DNA of 64,000 bases, from NCBI RefSeq assembly GCF_004793475.1, contig NZ_SRYZ01000011.1, positions 35,093-99,092 of the forward strand. Reading direction: 5' to 3'. The position numbers and the translations under genes were made by a program. Under the pieces are notes generated by a model. The model searched no databases, was not told where the DNA came from, and was given only the letters and a program-made list of their open reading frames with translations. The stretch is from Bacteroides muris (ex Afrizal et al. 2022) (GTDB taxonomy: Bacteria > Bacteroidota > Bacteroidia > Bacteroidales > Bacteroidaceae). This document shows, one piece after another, positions 54,462 to 63,744 of this stretch (the first letter of the stretch is position 1; the number at the start of each line of letters is the position of its first letter).

Positions 54462-55340
54462 ATGAAAAAGTTAGCAGTTTTAATTGTATGCGCGGCTGTA
54501 ATGGCTTCGTGTGACAGCTTCTCTGGTGGCAATAAGAATCAGTTGAAAGCTGAAAATGATTCTTTATTGATGGAACTGACTCAGCGTAATGCTGAATTGG
54601 ACGAGATGATGGGCACTTTCAATGATATTTCAGAGGGATTCCGCCAGATTAATGCAGCGGAGAGCCGTGTGGATTTGCAACGTGGCGCCGTGGCAGAAGG
54701 TTCTTTGAATGCCAAGCAGCAGATTGCGTCGGACATTGAGTTTATCCGTAAACAGATGGAAGAGAATAAGGAGCAGATTGCCAAACTGCAGTCCATGTTG
54801 AAGAACAGTAAGAATAACTCTGCCCAGTTAAAGAGAGCCGTAGAATCCCTGACTCAGGAGTTGGTGGCAAAGACCCAGCGTATTGAGGAATTGCAGGCTG
54901 AATTGGCTTCCAAGAATATCCGTATTCAGGAACTGGATGCTGCTGTGACCGGTTTGTCTACTGAGAAGGAGGAATTGACTGCCGAAAATGAGGCGAAGGC
55001 TCAAACCGTTGCCGAGCAAGATAAGGCACTTAATACAGCTTGGTTTGTGTTTGGTACAAAGAAGGAGTTGAAAAATCAGAAGATATTGACAAACACCGGA
55101 CTTTTCAAAAAAGGTCAGGTGCTGAAGGATTCTGATATCAATAAGGATTACTTTACACAAGTGGATATCCGTACGACAAAAGAGATTAAACTATACTCTA
55201 AAGATGCTGATATCTTGACTACTCATCCTGCTGGCTCTTATGTGTTGGAGAAAGATGATAAAGGACAGCTGACTTTGAAGATTACAAATCCGAAAGACTT
55301 CTGGAGTGTGTCCAAGTATCTGGTAATCCAAGTAAAATAA
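54462..55340 (+). CDS. Coiled-coil lipoprotein, Cbp1-like adhesin family
   Basis: The 292-residue protein has a lipoprotein signal (VCAAVMASC, Cys17), then a long coiled coil (about residues 28-195, heptads such as AKLQSMLKNSKNNSAQLKRA) and a C-terminal domain of about 90 residues beginning TAWFVFGTKKELKNQKIL. The pattern resembles the Bacteroides protein family annotated after Cbp1, a collagen-binding glycoprotein of B. fragilis. A DSL near residue 33 fits the Bacteroides O-glycosylation motif D(S/T)(A/I/L/V/M/T). Binding of collagen by this copy is not shown by the sequence. Confidence 0.8.
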   Translation: MKKLAVLIVCAAVMASCDSFSGGNKNQLKAENDSLLMELTQRNAELDEMMGTFNDISEGFRQINAAESRVDLQRGAVAEGSLNAKQQIASDIEFIRKQMEENKEQIAKLQSMLKNSKNNSAQLKRAVESLTQELVAKTQRIEELQAELASKNIRIQELDAAVTGLSTEKEELTAENEAKAQTVAEQDKALNTAWFVFGTKKELKNQKILTNTGLFKKGQVLKDSDINKDYFTQVDIRTTKEIKLYSKDADILTTHPAGSYVLEKDDKGQLTLKITNPKDFWSVSKYLVIQVK

Positions 55341-55426
55341 CACTGTTATAGACTGATACAGAACGGACGCAGGTTATTGGAATTGATAATCTGCGTCTAT
55401 TTCTATATATCCCTCTCCTTTAAATT

Positions 55427-56125
55427 ATGGCATCCCAATATAAGAACCTGTTTTTTGACCTGGACGACACGCTTTGGGCATTTTCCCTTAATGCACGCGA
55501 TACATTTGAAGAGATGTATCATAAGTATGATTATGACCGTTTCTTCCGCTCTTTCCAGCATTTCTATACTCTTTATCAGCATCGTAATGTAGAGCTGTGG
55601 GAAGAATACGGCAGAGGCCAGGTCAGTAAGGAAGAGTTGAACCGCCAGCGTTTTCTATATCCTCTGGAGGCAGTAGGGGCGGGGGATGTTGCTTTGGCCG
55701 AGGCTTTTTCTGGTGATTTCTTTTCGGTAATTCCCACAAAAAGTCGGCTGATGCCGCATGCGTATGAGGTACTGGAATATTTGGCAGGGAAATATAACCT
55801 CTATATCCTTTCCAACGGCTTCCAGGAGCTGCAATGTCATAAGATGCGTTCGGCAGGCATTGACCACTTTTTTAAGAAGATTGTTCTCTCTGATGACATC
55901 GGTATCTTGAAGCCCTGGCCCGAAATTTTTCATTTTGCCCTTTCTGCCACGCAATCTGAGGTACATGATTCTTTGATGATAGGCGATAGTTGGGAGAATG
56001 ATGTGGCAGGAGCCAAAGGAGTGGGTATGCACCAAGTGTTTTATAATGTAACCGGAAAGGAAGAACTGCCTTTTTTGCCGACTTATCATATCAGTAATCT
56101 GAAAGAATTGATGCAGATTCTGTGA
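55427..56125 (+). CDS. YjjG-family noncanonical pyrimidine nucleotidase (HAD)
   Basis: This HAD-superfamily phosphatase probably removes phosphate from modified or noncanonical nucleotides. The 232-residue protein has motif I FFDLDDTLW, motif II ILSNG, motif III lysine in LKPWPEIF and motif IV MIGDSWENDVAGAK. The N-terminal helical cap is of the C1 type. It is followed 52 bases later by the MarC gene, which has its own -7 element. Confidence 0.92.
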   Translation: MASQYKNLFFDLDDTLWAFSLNARDTFEEMYHKYDYDRFFRSFQHFYTLYQHRNVELWEEYGRGQVSKEELNRQRFLYPLEAVGAGDVALAEAFSGDFFSVIPTKSRLMPHAYEVLEYLAGKYNLYILSNGFQELQCHKMRSAGIDHFFKKIVLSDDIGILKPWPEIFHFALSATQSEVHDSLMIGDSWENDVAGAKGVGMHQVFYNVTGKEELPFLPTYHISNLKELMQIL

Positions 56126-56143
56126 CATTGAAATTTTTAGTTG

Positions 56144-56151
56144 TACTTTTG
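56144..56151 (+). promoter_or_regulatory. Putative -7 element for the marC-like gene
   Basis: TACTTTTG fits TAnnTTTG and lies 26 bases before the ATG at 56178. Confidence 0.5.
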
Positions 56152-56177
56152 TCTGCAGAAACGTATATTATACAGCT

Positions 56178-56843
56178 ATGGACACAATCTTACCTTTCAC
56201 TCTACTTTGTTTTACCTCCTTCTTTACGTTGACAAATCCTCTCGGCACCATGCCGGTGTTTTTGACCATGACGCATGGAATGACAGACCGTGAACGGCAG
56301 TCGGTAGTATCGCGCGCCACTCTGGTTGCCTTTATTACGATTATGGTTTTTACGTTTGCAGGGCAGTTTCTCTTTAAGTTCTTCGGTATCTCTACCAATG
56401 GTTTCCGTATTGCCGGTGGAGTTATTATCTTTAAGATTGGCTTCGATATGCTGCAAGCCCGTTATACCCCAATGAAACTGAAAGATGAGGAAATCAAGAC
56501 TTATGCCGATGATATTTCCATTACTCCTCTTGGAATTCCGATGCTTTGTGGTCCCGGTGCTATAGCCAATGCCATTGTACTGATGCAGGATGCCCATACC
56601 ATTCAGATGAAAGGAGTTCTTATAGGAATGATTGCCTTTATTTATCTGATTACCTTTTTTATATTGCGTGCTTCCACGCGGTTGGTCACAATCCTGGGTG
56701 AGACGGGAAACAATGTGATGATGCGTCTGATGGGACTTATTCTGATGGTTATTGCCGTTGAGTGTTTTGTCAGCGGAGTGAAACCGATATTGGTGGATAT
56801 ATTGAAAGAAGGAGGCATACCATCACTGGCACACCTCCTCTAA
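56178..56843 (+). CDS. MarC family (NAAT) membrane protein
   Basis: This inner-membrane protein of about six helices and 221 residues belongs to the MarC/UPF0056 family, whose transport role is uncertain. Family blocks are FFTLTNPLGTMPVFLTMT near the N-terminus, GFRIAGGVIIFKIGFDML and ITPLGIPMLCGPGAIANAI. It is the last housekeeping gene before the variable SusC/D region and converges on the SusD gene. Confidence 0.93.
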   Translation: MDTILPFTLLCFTSFFTLTNPLGTMPVFLTMTHGMTDRERQSVVSRATLVAFITIMVFTFAGQFLFKFFGISTNGFRIAGGVIIFKIGFDMLQARYTPMKLKDEEIKTYADDISITPLGIPMLCGPGAIANAIVLMQDAHTIQMKGVLIGMIAFIYLITFFILRASTRLVTILGETGNNVMMRLMGLILMVIAVECFVSGVKPILVDILKEGGIPSLAHLL

Positions 56844-56901
56844 ACACTTTATTTATAAAAACACATTGGGAGAATTCCCAAGTTCTTTAGGCTACTATTG
56901 A

Positions 56902-58419
56902 TTAATAGCCTGGATTTTGTTCTATGTTCGGATTGGCATTGATTTCACCAACGGGAATTAACGGGAGCGCTTTCTTGGAGTCGCGGTTGAATGTACGTGC
57001 TTCTTCGCTCAATACGTCATGCCATCCTCTGTCATTAACGTCCGTGTAGCGTGTAACGGTTTCACCTCGGCGCATAACATCGAAGTAGCGCTGTCCTTCA
57101 CCTACAAGTTCCTTGCGGCGCTCAATGTAGATGCGGTCTAATGTGATGTTTCCGCTGGTTACTTGTTTGCTTTCATCCGTTGTGCGGTTGGATATGATAT
57201 CGTTCAGCAGGTTGGCAGCCTTGTTCTTGTTTCCGGCTTGGAAAGCTGCTTCTGCTGCTGACAAGTAAACTTCTGACAAGCGCAGCAACGGGACATTGGA
57301 GTAACGTACATCTCCGTTTACAGCAGGCATTTTGTTGATGTAAACTTTGCGTTTGTCAAATCCTCCTGCTGCCGCTGCCAGTAATATGTCGTTACGGATG
57401 TCTGCCGGGTCGGATGTAAGCATGTCAGAGAAGTCTTTTGTGACAATTACATCTCCATATCCGGGAGAAGCGCCAGCCTTGTCTGCATATAAGTAGGCAA
57501 TACCTTCACGGTCTGTCCAGTCAGTATTGTTGTTGATGGAAATCTCGAACATGATTTCTTTTGAATGATTGGCATCACTTTTGCTCCATGCAGCAACATA
57601 TTCGGACGGTTCCCAAAGTTTGTAAGACGAGTTTGATATGATGTTTTCAGCTACGGATAAAGCCTTGCTCCATTCGCCTTTTGTCATATATACACGTACC
57701 TGCAAGGCTTTGGCAGCCCAAAGGTTGACATAGCCCACTTCATTGGTTTTGGGCAGTGCATTTGAATTGATTGCATCTGTCAAATCCTTCTCAATAGCCT
57801 CATAACATTGAGCTACTGTGCTGCGGCTTGGCTTTTCTGTCGATTCCAGTGGGGAGGTAGCGATGGGCACACCGAGTGAGCTACCTTGATCTACCGTATA
57901 AGGTTTACCGTAAATGCGTGTAAGGTCAAACAGTGCCATGGCACGCAGAACTTTTGCTTCTGCATCATATTGGTCAATAGTGGCTTTTGCCTCTGCCGCA
58001 TCGGTCAGGTTGCCACTTTCTGCTGCTTGAATCAGACGGTTGGCGCGTGCAATGACTACATAAGGCATCTGCCATACAGCTGTTGAGGTGGTGAAATTGT
58101 CGGCAGTTGTATATTCCATATAGTAGTAGAAGTTTGCTCTTCCACTTCCACCGTTATATTCATATTGGATATCTTCCCCTCTCATGTCACCGTATACGAA
58201 CATGAGGCGTCCATAATAATTAATCAGGCTACTGTTACCTTTAACGGCAGCATAAAGTCCCGTCCGCACATTGGCCAGATCATCGCTGTTCTTGATTGCG
58301 GTTTCAGCATCTATTCCGTCTGCGGGTGACTGATCCAGCCAACTGTTGAGGCATGATGAAGTGCTGACTGCCATAGCTGCGCAAAGCGTTGCTGTGTATA
58401 ATGTCTTTAATATTTTCAT
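56902..58419 (-). CDS. SusD/RagB-like surface lipoprotein of the silent pair
   Basis: This surface lipoprotein lids the SusC transporter and binds ligand. The 505-residue protein is intact: signal and lipobox VSTSSC (Cys23), LDQSPADGIDAETAI, the SusD fold with ARANRLIQAAE and RLSEVYLSAAEAAFQAG, and a final PNIEQNPGY. The gene starts 17 bases after the SusC stop, and with no promoter between them it should be expressed only with SusC. In the present orientation both lack a promoter. Confidence 0.95.
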   Translation of the reverse strand: MKILKTLYTATLCAAMAVSTSSCLNSWLDQSPADGIDAETAIKNSDDLANVRTGLYAAVKGNSSLINYYGRLMFVYGDMRGEDIQYEYNGGSGRANFYYYMEYTTADNFTTSTAVWQMPYVVIARANRLIQAAESGNLTDAAEAKATIDQYDAEAKVLRAMALFDLTRIYGKPYTVDQGSSLGVPIATSPLESTEKPSRSTVAQCYEAIEKDLTDAINSNALPKTNEVGYVNLWAAKALQVRVYMTKGEWSKALSVAENIISNSSYKLWEPSEYVAAWSKSDANHSKEIMFEISINNNTDWTDREGIAYLYADKAGASPGYGDVIVTKDFSDMLTSDPADIRNDILLAAAAGGFDKRKVYINKMPAVNGDVRYSNVPLLRLSEVYLSAAEAAFQAGNKNKAANLLNDIISNRTTDESKQVTSGNITLDRIYIERRKELVGEGQRYFDVMRRGETVTRYTDVNDRGWHDVLSEEARTFNRDSKKALPLIPVGEINANPNIEQNPGY

Positions 58420-58436
58420 TTTCGTATCTTTATTAG

Positions 58437-61271
58437 TTAGAAATTCAATTCTATTCCGAATGTATATGTTCTCAATGCCGGAGTCTCAAAAGTGCATAGT
58501 CCGTCTACACGCATTTCCGGATCTACAAATAGGTCTTTGGACTTCCATGTAAGCAGGTTGGAACCAGAGAAGTAGATTCTGGCCTTGCTAAGTCCAAGCT
58601 TGCTGATGTAGTTTTGCGGAATGCTTACACCTAATGTGAGGTTCTTCAGACGTAGATAATCAGTAGGCATCAGCCAGCGTGAAGACAGTGAAGCTGCGCT
58701 TCCATATTCAAATTTAGGCAATGTGGCATTTGTATCGCCCGGTCCGGTCCACATCTTTGAGATGTCATAGTATGTTGGTACGGCACCACCATATAAATAT
58801 GAACCGCCATTGGAGTGCTGCCAAGTGGAGTAGTCAAAAGCATCACCACCCAATGAATAAGTGAAAGTGAAGCCTAAGTCTATAAACTTCCATTTGAGGT
58901 TGTTGGTAAGACCGCCTTCTATACTAGCCTGATGCTTGCCTACAATAGTTTTGTTGGCTTCAGAGATATTTGTAGTTGTTTTGCGGGCATTCTCTGTTCC
59001 GTCATTCAGGTAGAACATTTCTTTACCGGTCTCAGCGTCGACTCCGGCGTATTCATAAACGTAGTATGAATAGTAAGGCTCGCCTACACGGTGAATCAGT
59101 GGTCCTGATACGATTTCATTCTGCTGGCCATCTAATTGGGTCAGTTTGTTGCTGTTATGTGCCATGTTCAGAGAAGTGGTCCACGTGAAATCCTTGTTTC
59201 TGAAATTGGTTGATGTAATGGTCAACTCAAAACCGGAGTTCTTCAGTGAACCGATGTTTTGCGGAGTGGTATACCCATAACTGCTATCATAATATCCGCC
59301 AACTTGTGATACGGGAAGGTCGTATATGAGGTCACTGGTTTTGCGTTGATAGTAGTCGAATGTTACAGAGATACGGTCAATGAATGAAAGGTCGAGACCG
59401 ATATTCCATGTTTTGTTCTTTTCCCATTTCAAGTCCGGATTTGCAATTCCGACGATTGACATTCCTGACTGTCCATTGTATATGATCCCATATTTATAGA
59501 GATTCATATAAGCATAATAATCTGATGGTTGCGTTCCGTTTACACCGTATGACACACGTAGCTTTCCATCTGTCAATACACTTTTGACGGGATTCAGGAA
59601 ACTTTCGTCTATGAATCTCCATGCTCCGGAAACTGACCAGAAACTTCCCCACCGGTTTTCTCTAGCCAAACGTGAACTTCCGTCGGTACGATAACTGAAA
59701 CCGAGATAATATCTGTCTGCATAGTTGTAATTGGCACGTCCGAGGAACGAAGTCATGCGATAGCTCTGCCTGTTGGTTTCGGCACTTGTCGAACCGGCAT
59801 TTGTCAATTCGTACAAATCACCCGGATAGTCTTGGCCTGCCATGTAGTTGAAAGCATATTCCGTATCTTGTGTTTCAAAACCAAGCAGGGCATCAATATT
59901 ATGCAGACCGAAAGAGTTGATGTAAGAAAGTTGAGTTTGTGTATTCAACTGGTCATTACGATTGACAATACGCTGCATAACACCGCCTGGGGCACCGTTG
60001 TTTGAGTGTCGATCCCAAAGAACATCATTGGTACCTTGTGCGTAATCATAAGCAATCTTTTCACTTAAATTCAACTTATCCCAAATATTATAAGTCAACT
60101 TGATTGTATTGAATGCCTTCATTAGGGTATAAACGTCGGAACTGTGTTCTCTTTCATACAAAGGATTGACTCCAAATACACCGCAACCATTGTTTAATGT
60201 GCCGTCTTCATTATAAGGAGTTGATGAGGGATTTTGGAAGAATGCGTAATTGGCCACAGGTCCATCATAGGAGGTAGCTTCATTGGTTTTGTTTTGTCTT
60301 ACTTTTGAGAATTGGCTTGTAACCTGAACTTCAAAGTCTCCAAACTTATGAGTGAGGTTTGCATTACCAGTGAAACGTTCCAGACCTTGTTTGTAAATGA
60401 TACCTTCCTGATTGGTATAAGCTACTGAGGTGTAGAACTTGGTACGGTCGTTACCGCCAGATACGCTCAGCTGGTAGTTCTGATGAGAACCGTTACGGAA
60501 AAGCAGGTCTTTCCAATCCGTCCATCCGGTCGAGGGTTTTGAAGCAAAATCCTCGATGTTTTGGTCTGCAAAAGTTGCGGCATCTGCGTCAGACATGTTT
60601 CCGGTGTATAACCCATAATTCTTGAGACCGGTCCATAAGAGTTCACGGCGCGAGTCACCGTCGAGCATAGGACGATAATCTATTGCCATGTTTGAGAAAC
60701 CCCAGTCAGAGCGGAAACTTACATTTGTTTTGCCTTGTTTTCCGCTTTTCGTCGTAATGACCACAACACCGTTGGCAGCACGCGAGCCGTAAAGAGAGGC
60801 CGCCGCCGCATCTTTGATAACTGTGATAGACTCGATGTCATTGGTATTGAGTGAAGACAAAATATCAGTTCCTGCATCACTATAAGTGAACTCGGATAAG
60901 TCTCCACTTGTGACCGGTGTTCCGTCAATAACATAAAGCGGATTGTTTTCGGCATTGATGGAACCCATACCACGTACACGGATACTGCTTACAGAACCAG
61001 GATTACTTGAACTTGAGCCAAAAGTAACACCAGCGACATTACCAGAAAGTTTGTCGGCAACAGAAAGAACAGGTACATCTTCCAAGGTGGAAGTGTTTAC
61101 GGTAGAAGCAGCTCCAGTAAATGATGCTTTTTTAAATGTACCGTAACCGGTAACCACAACCTCTTCAAGCAGCTCAGAATCGGATTTCAAAATTACCTTT
61201 ACATGAGGTTTAATCGTTACTTCTTGGGTTTGCATACCAACAAACGAAATCACCAGAGTTTTCGCGGAACT
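58437..61271 (-). CDS. SusC-like TonB receptor body without 5' end (silent copy)
   Basis: The frame enters at the inverted repeat (SSAKTLVISFVGMQTQEV, from 61271) and runs without a break to 58437. It carries the end of the carboxypeptidase-D-like domain, the LLEEVVVTGYGT TonB-box region, the plug (ADKLSGNVAGVTFG, IRVRGMGSIN, GSRAANGVVVITTKSG) and a full barrel ending LRTYTFGIELNF. Signal peptide, start codon and promoter are absent, and an in-frame TAA lies about three codons upstream of the repeat. Joining to the module at 63745 would restore about 1010 residues. The gene is thus stored, not decayed. Confidence 0.93.
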   Translation of the reverse strand, partial: SSAKTLVISFVGMQTQEVTIKPHVKVILKSDSELLEEVVVTGYGTFKKASFTGAASTVNTSTLEDVPVLSVADKLSGNVAGVTFGSSSSNPGSVSSIRVRGMGSINAENNPLYVIDGTPVTSGDLSEFTYSDAGTDILSSLNTNDIESITVIKDAAAASLYGSRAANGVVVITTKSGKQGKTNVSFRSDWGFSNMAIDYRPMLDGDSRRELLWTGLKNYGLYTGNMSDADAATFADQNIEDFASKPSTGWTDWKDLLFRNGSHQNYQLSVSGGNDRTKFYTSVAYTNQEGIIYKQGLERFTGNANLTHKFGDFEVQVTSQFSKVRQNKTNEATSYDGPVANYAFFQNPSSTPYNEDGTLNNGCGVFGVNPLYEREHSSDVYTLMKAFNTIKLTYNIWDKLNLSEKIAYDYAQGTNDVLWDRHSNNGAPGGVMQRIVNRNDQLNTQTQLSYINSFGLHNIDALLGFETQDTEYAFNYMAGQDYPGDLYELTNAGSTSAETNRQSYRMTSFLGRANYNYADRYYLGFSYRTDGSSRLARENRWGSFWSVSGAWRFIDESFLNPVKSVLTDGKLRVSYGVNGTQPSDYYAYMNLYKYGIIYNGQSGMSIVGIANPDLKWEKNKTWNIGLDLSFIDRISVTFDYYQRKTSDLIYDLPVSQVGGYYDSSYGYTTPQNIGSLKNSGFELTITSTNFRNKDFTWTTSLNMAHNSNKLTQLDGQQNEIVSGPLIHRVGEPYYSYYVYEYAGVDAETGKEMFYLNDGTENARKTTTNISEANKTIVGKHQASIEGGLTNNLKWKFIDLGFTFTYSLGGDAFDYSTWQHSNGGSYLYGGAVPTYYDISKMWTGPGDTNATLPKFEYGSAASLSSRWLMPTDYLRLKNLTLGVSIPQNYISKLGLSKARIYFSGSNLLTWKSKDLFVDPEMRVDGLCTFETPALRTYTFGIELNF
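61252..61271. repeat. Inverted repeat IR-L of the invertible segment
   Basis: ACCAGAGTTTTCGCGGAACT is the exact reverse complement of 63946-63965. It lies in the silent SusC gene at the codons for SSAKTLV. Similarity continues outside the segment (ATTTCGT, TTGGTATGCA), where both SusC genes are homologous, and stops abruptly inside the segment. Confidence 0.92.
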
Positions 61272-61750
61272 ATAATATTTTTATTTTATTAGTAATCAGT
61301 CAATTATGCTATATAGTAGAAATAGCTATAGCGAAATTCTCTTTCTTACAAGGTATATGTATAGGGATACAATGCATAAAACCTTACTGTAGTGATACTA
61401 TTTGTAGGATTAACAACCAGATTATCAAATGCATATCATGAAGTTAATACTCTGCATAAAGATTTTAAATGATTCTTCTTATATGAAGAATATCTTTTGT
61501 CAACATCTGTCATCCTAGTTGCTTTCAATGAAGCATTTACTCTACATTGTCATTTTATCAGCGAAAGTACTAAAGTCTATGTAAAAGAATATTTCAATAG
61601 CTTCAAAGAAAAGTAAACTCAAAACTTTGTGATTAGCCAAACAATCAAGACAATTGTTGTTTCTTCATAACAGTTTTTATCACATTTCCACCTGCTCCTT
61701 GCATCCCTCTATTCATCGGCATTACAAACGCTGTGGAAGCAATGCAAAAG

Positions 61751-61775
61751 TGTGGAAGCAAAATTTGCTTCCACA
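61751..61775. repeat. 25-bp perfect palindrome (TGTGGAAGCAAA arms)
   Basis: TGTGGAAGCAAA, one A, then TTTGCTTCCACA: two perfect 12-bp arms. A further direct copy of TGTGGAAGCAA starts 19 bases to the left at 61732. It could bind a dimeric protein, for instance an accessory factor of the recombinase, or be a transcript hairpin. Confidence 0.7.
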
Positions 61776-61865
61776 CCTCTAATCAGCCTTAAATATTGAT
61801 AGTACATCAATGTCAATCTTCTATTTATGTAACACTATAGCTGTTTGATTCTCAGTAGCTTTTTA

Positions 61866-62014
61866 CTGCAAGATTTTGCAAACCTATTGCAGCGATACTG
61901 CAAAGCTGTTGCAGTGGTACTGCAAACTAATATGCAGTGCGGCTGCAAGCAATATGCAGTGATGCTGCAAACAGTTTGCAGTAGTACTGCAAAACGTATG
62001 CAGCAAGTTTGCAG
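61866..62014. repeat. 22-bp-periodic dyad array (TGCAG...CTGCA type)
   Basis: A 15-bp dyad TGCAG-n5-CTGCA occurs at 61888, 61910, 61933, 61955 and 61977, with a weaker sixth copy at 61999: steps of 22, 23, 22, 22 and 22. Half-copies flank it at 61866 and 62010. It lies 87 bases past the recombinase stop codon, inside the invertible segment. Confidence 0.82.
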
Positions 62015-62100
62015 CTAGCCGGCTGAAACAGAATAGTGAATGGACAGACTTTAAAGGAGAAGTATATGACTAATGATATGAAAGTATAGTATCGACCATG

Positions 62101-63291
62101 CTAAGTTCGTGTTTTTTTAGGTAAAGGCGTGAATGCATGGTTCTTTTCTAAATCATGTACTATAGTCATATCCATTACATTTGTATACACTTGTGTGGTT
62201 TTAACGCTTTTATGCCCCAATAATTTTTGCACCGTTGTAATGTTTACTCCATTATAAATCAATAGAGTAGCATTAGTATGGCGGGCGGTGTGAAATGAAA
62301 TCTTTTTTGACAAACCGGCTAGGCGGGAAATCACAATTAAATCCTTGTTCACATTAGAGTTGTCCCTTAAATGAAAGAAACTTTGTAAGTCATCCCGATA
62401 TTTGTCTAGAATAGCAAGTCCTTTCCCTTCGAATAAGAGATAAAGTGGCAACCTTACTTCTGTACTTGTCTTTATGGATTTATAAACCAGCCAGGGTTCT
62501 TGACGAATCTCCATGATGTTATCAGGTGATAAACTGGTAAAATCAGAATATCTCATTCCTGCATAACAACAAAACAAGAATGCATCTAAAGTTTTCTGCA
62601 ATTTTGTGTATCTGCCAGCCAAGCTTAATTTCTCCAACTTCTCCAACTCTTCAGGAGACAAGTGTGTATGCTTGTTTTCTATAGTTTTAATCTTGTACTT
62701 TCGAAAAGCGTATTTTTGTATCTCCATATAATCCTTGTTGATGGCGACATTTATATGTCGCTTCAGATGCTTCATGTGCTTGGCTATCGTATTTGTATGA
62801 TAACCTCTTGTTTGCAAGAAATATTCAAAGGAGGATATGAATTCGAATGTCAAATCAGAAAAGGTCACATCCTTTTTGAACTGTTGTAATAATGAAAGAG
62901 TGGAGAGATGATTTCGTTTTGTACTTTCTTTTAGAGTAGAGTTTACTATCTCTTGCCTAAAAAAAGGAATAAAAGAGGTTTTGCTCTCGCTTGTACTCAA
63001 AACATCCTTTAGTAACTCTAGTGAAATACGCCTTCCTTGCTGCCACAATTCCAACTCTTTTTTTTCTATCATAGCCATAAACTCATATATCAATCTATTC
63101 AGCGCATCTGCATTGGGATGATTCTTCACGACAAGCTTTTTATTGTCCCACTGTTCCGGCTTTAGATAGACTTTGGTTGAGAAGTACTTTTTCTTTCTGT
63201 CCAAATAAGCTTCCACTTGTACTAATGCCATTCCTTTTTTATTCAGGCTTTTTTTTCTGTTGCACACTAAATTGTAAATAATCTTGCTCAT
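62101..63291 (-). CDS. Tyrosine site-specific recombinase (invertase)
   Basis: The 396-residue protein has an arm-type DNA-binding N-terminus (about residues 1-95), a SAM-like core-binding domain (105-190) and a complete catalytic domain: Arg247 (YAGMRYSD), His334-x-x-Arg337 (HTARH), His360 (LLGHKS) and the nucleophile Tyr369 (TQVYTN). It resembles Bacteroides Tsr-type invertases and transposon integrases. No phage, conjugation or excision genes are nearby; instead it is enclosed by inverted repeats, so its likely job is flipping the segment it lies in. Confidence 0.93.
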   Translation of the reverse strand: MSKIIYNLVCNRKKSLNKKGMALVQVEAYLDRKKKYFSTKVYLKPEQWDNKKLVVKNHPNADALNRLIYEFMAMIEKKELELWQQGRRISLELLKDVLSTSESKTSFIPFFRQEIVNSTLKESTKRNHLSTLSLLQQFKKDVTFSDLTFEFISSFEYFLQTRGYHTNTIAKHMKHLKRHINVAINKDYMEIQKYAFRKYKIKTIENKHTHLSPEELEKLEKLSLAGRYTKLQKTLDAFLFCCYAGMRYSDFTSLSPDNIMEIRQEPWLVYKSIKTSTEVRLPLYLLFEGKGLAILDKYRDDLQSFFHLRDNSNVNKDLIVISRLAGLSKKISFHTARHTNATLLIYNGVNITTVQKLLGHKSVKTTQVYTNVMDMTIVHDLEKNHAFTPLPKKTRT

Positions 63292-63744
63292 TTTACTTGA
63301 TTTAAATTAATACCAATGACAAATAAGACGATATTCTGTACTCTATGAGGTTAGAATAAGAATTAATATCTCTAAAAAGTGTCTTTTTGTGTTTAGCTAT
63401 TAATCGGTATTTAGCCTCCGGAAACTCTCAATTTGTTTCAAAGTCAGGTCTATTCTCTGTTTTAGCGGCTTGTTTATTAACCATTTTGTTTTAAAACATG
63501 TGTATTCCTTGGGAAAATCACCCTAAAAGAGGAAATCATAGTGATAGTAAACATAAGCTAGTTTAGGTTTTTTAAGTATGAAAAATCTGTTATTAAGCAT
63601 AAAGTAACATGTTTAATTAACAAATTGATAGATTTACAAGGTTTTTTCAATAAAATAGTTGTTCGTTTCAGTTTTATTAATATATTTGCACTTTGTTAGA
63701 GTAAAGAAACAATTAATGTAAAGTTAAACTTTAAGAGAGAATTT
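63292..63744. other. Divergent spacer between recombinase and SusC module
   Basis: About 450 AT-rich bases contain the SusC promoter (63659-63688) and its leader. I see no ORF. A palindromic TTTTGTTTTAAAACA near 63488-63502 may be a regulator site. No clear TAnnTTTG faces the recombinase. Confidence 0.6.
63659..63688 (+). promoter_or_regulatory. Promoter carried by the invertible SusC module
   Basis: TTG at 63659-63661 and TATATTTG at 63681-63688 are 19 bases apart, a good Bacteroides -33/-7 pair. It lies 56 bases before the SusC ATG and inside the segment, so it moves with the inversion. Confidence 0.7.

Larger units (their letters stand above)
61272..62100. other. Non-coding left arm of the invertible segment
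   Basis: This 830-base AT-rich stretch holds no gene. It has a small hairpin ATTCTTC...GAAGAAT near 61471-61490, the palindrome at 61751-61775, and the dyad array at 61866-62014. No SusC 5' end or promoter with good match faces the left SusC. After inversion it would lie in front of the right-hand SusC body and leave it silent. Confidence 0.7.

Noticed and set aside
62101..63291. Recombinase as integrase of a prophage or conjugative transposon
   Set aside because: There are no phage, mobilisation or transfer genes, no direct-repeat att sites at a tRNA (the tRNA-Lys is 11 kb away), and the gene is enclosed by inverted repeats in SusC genes.
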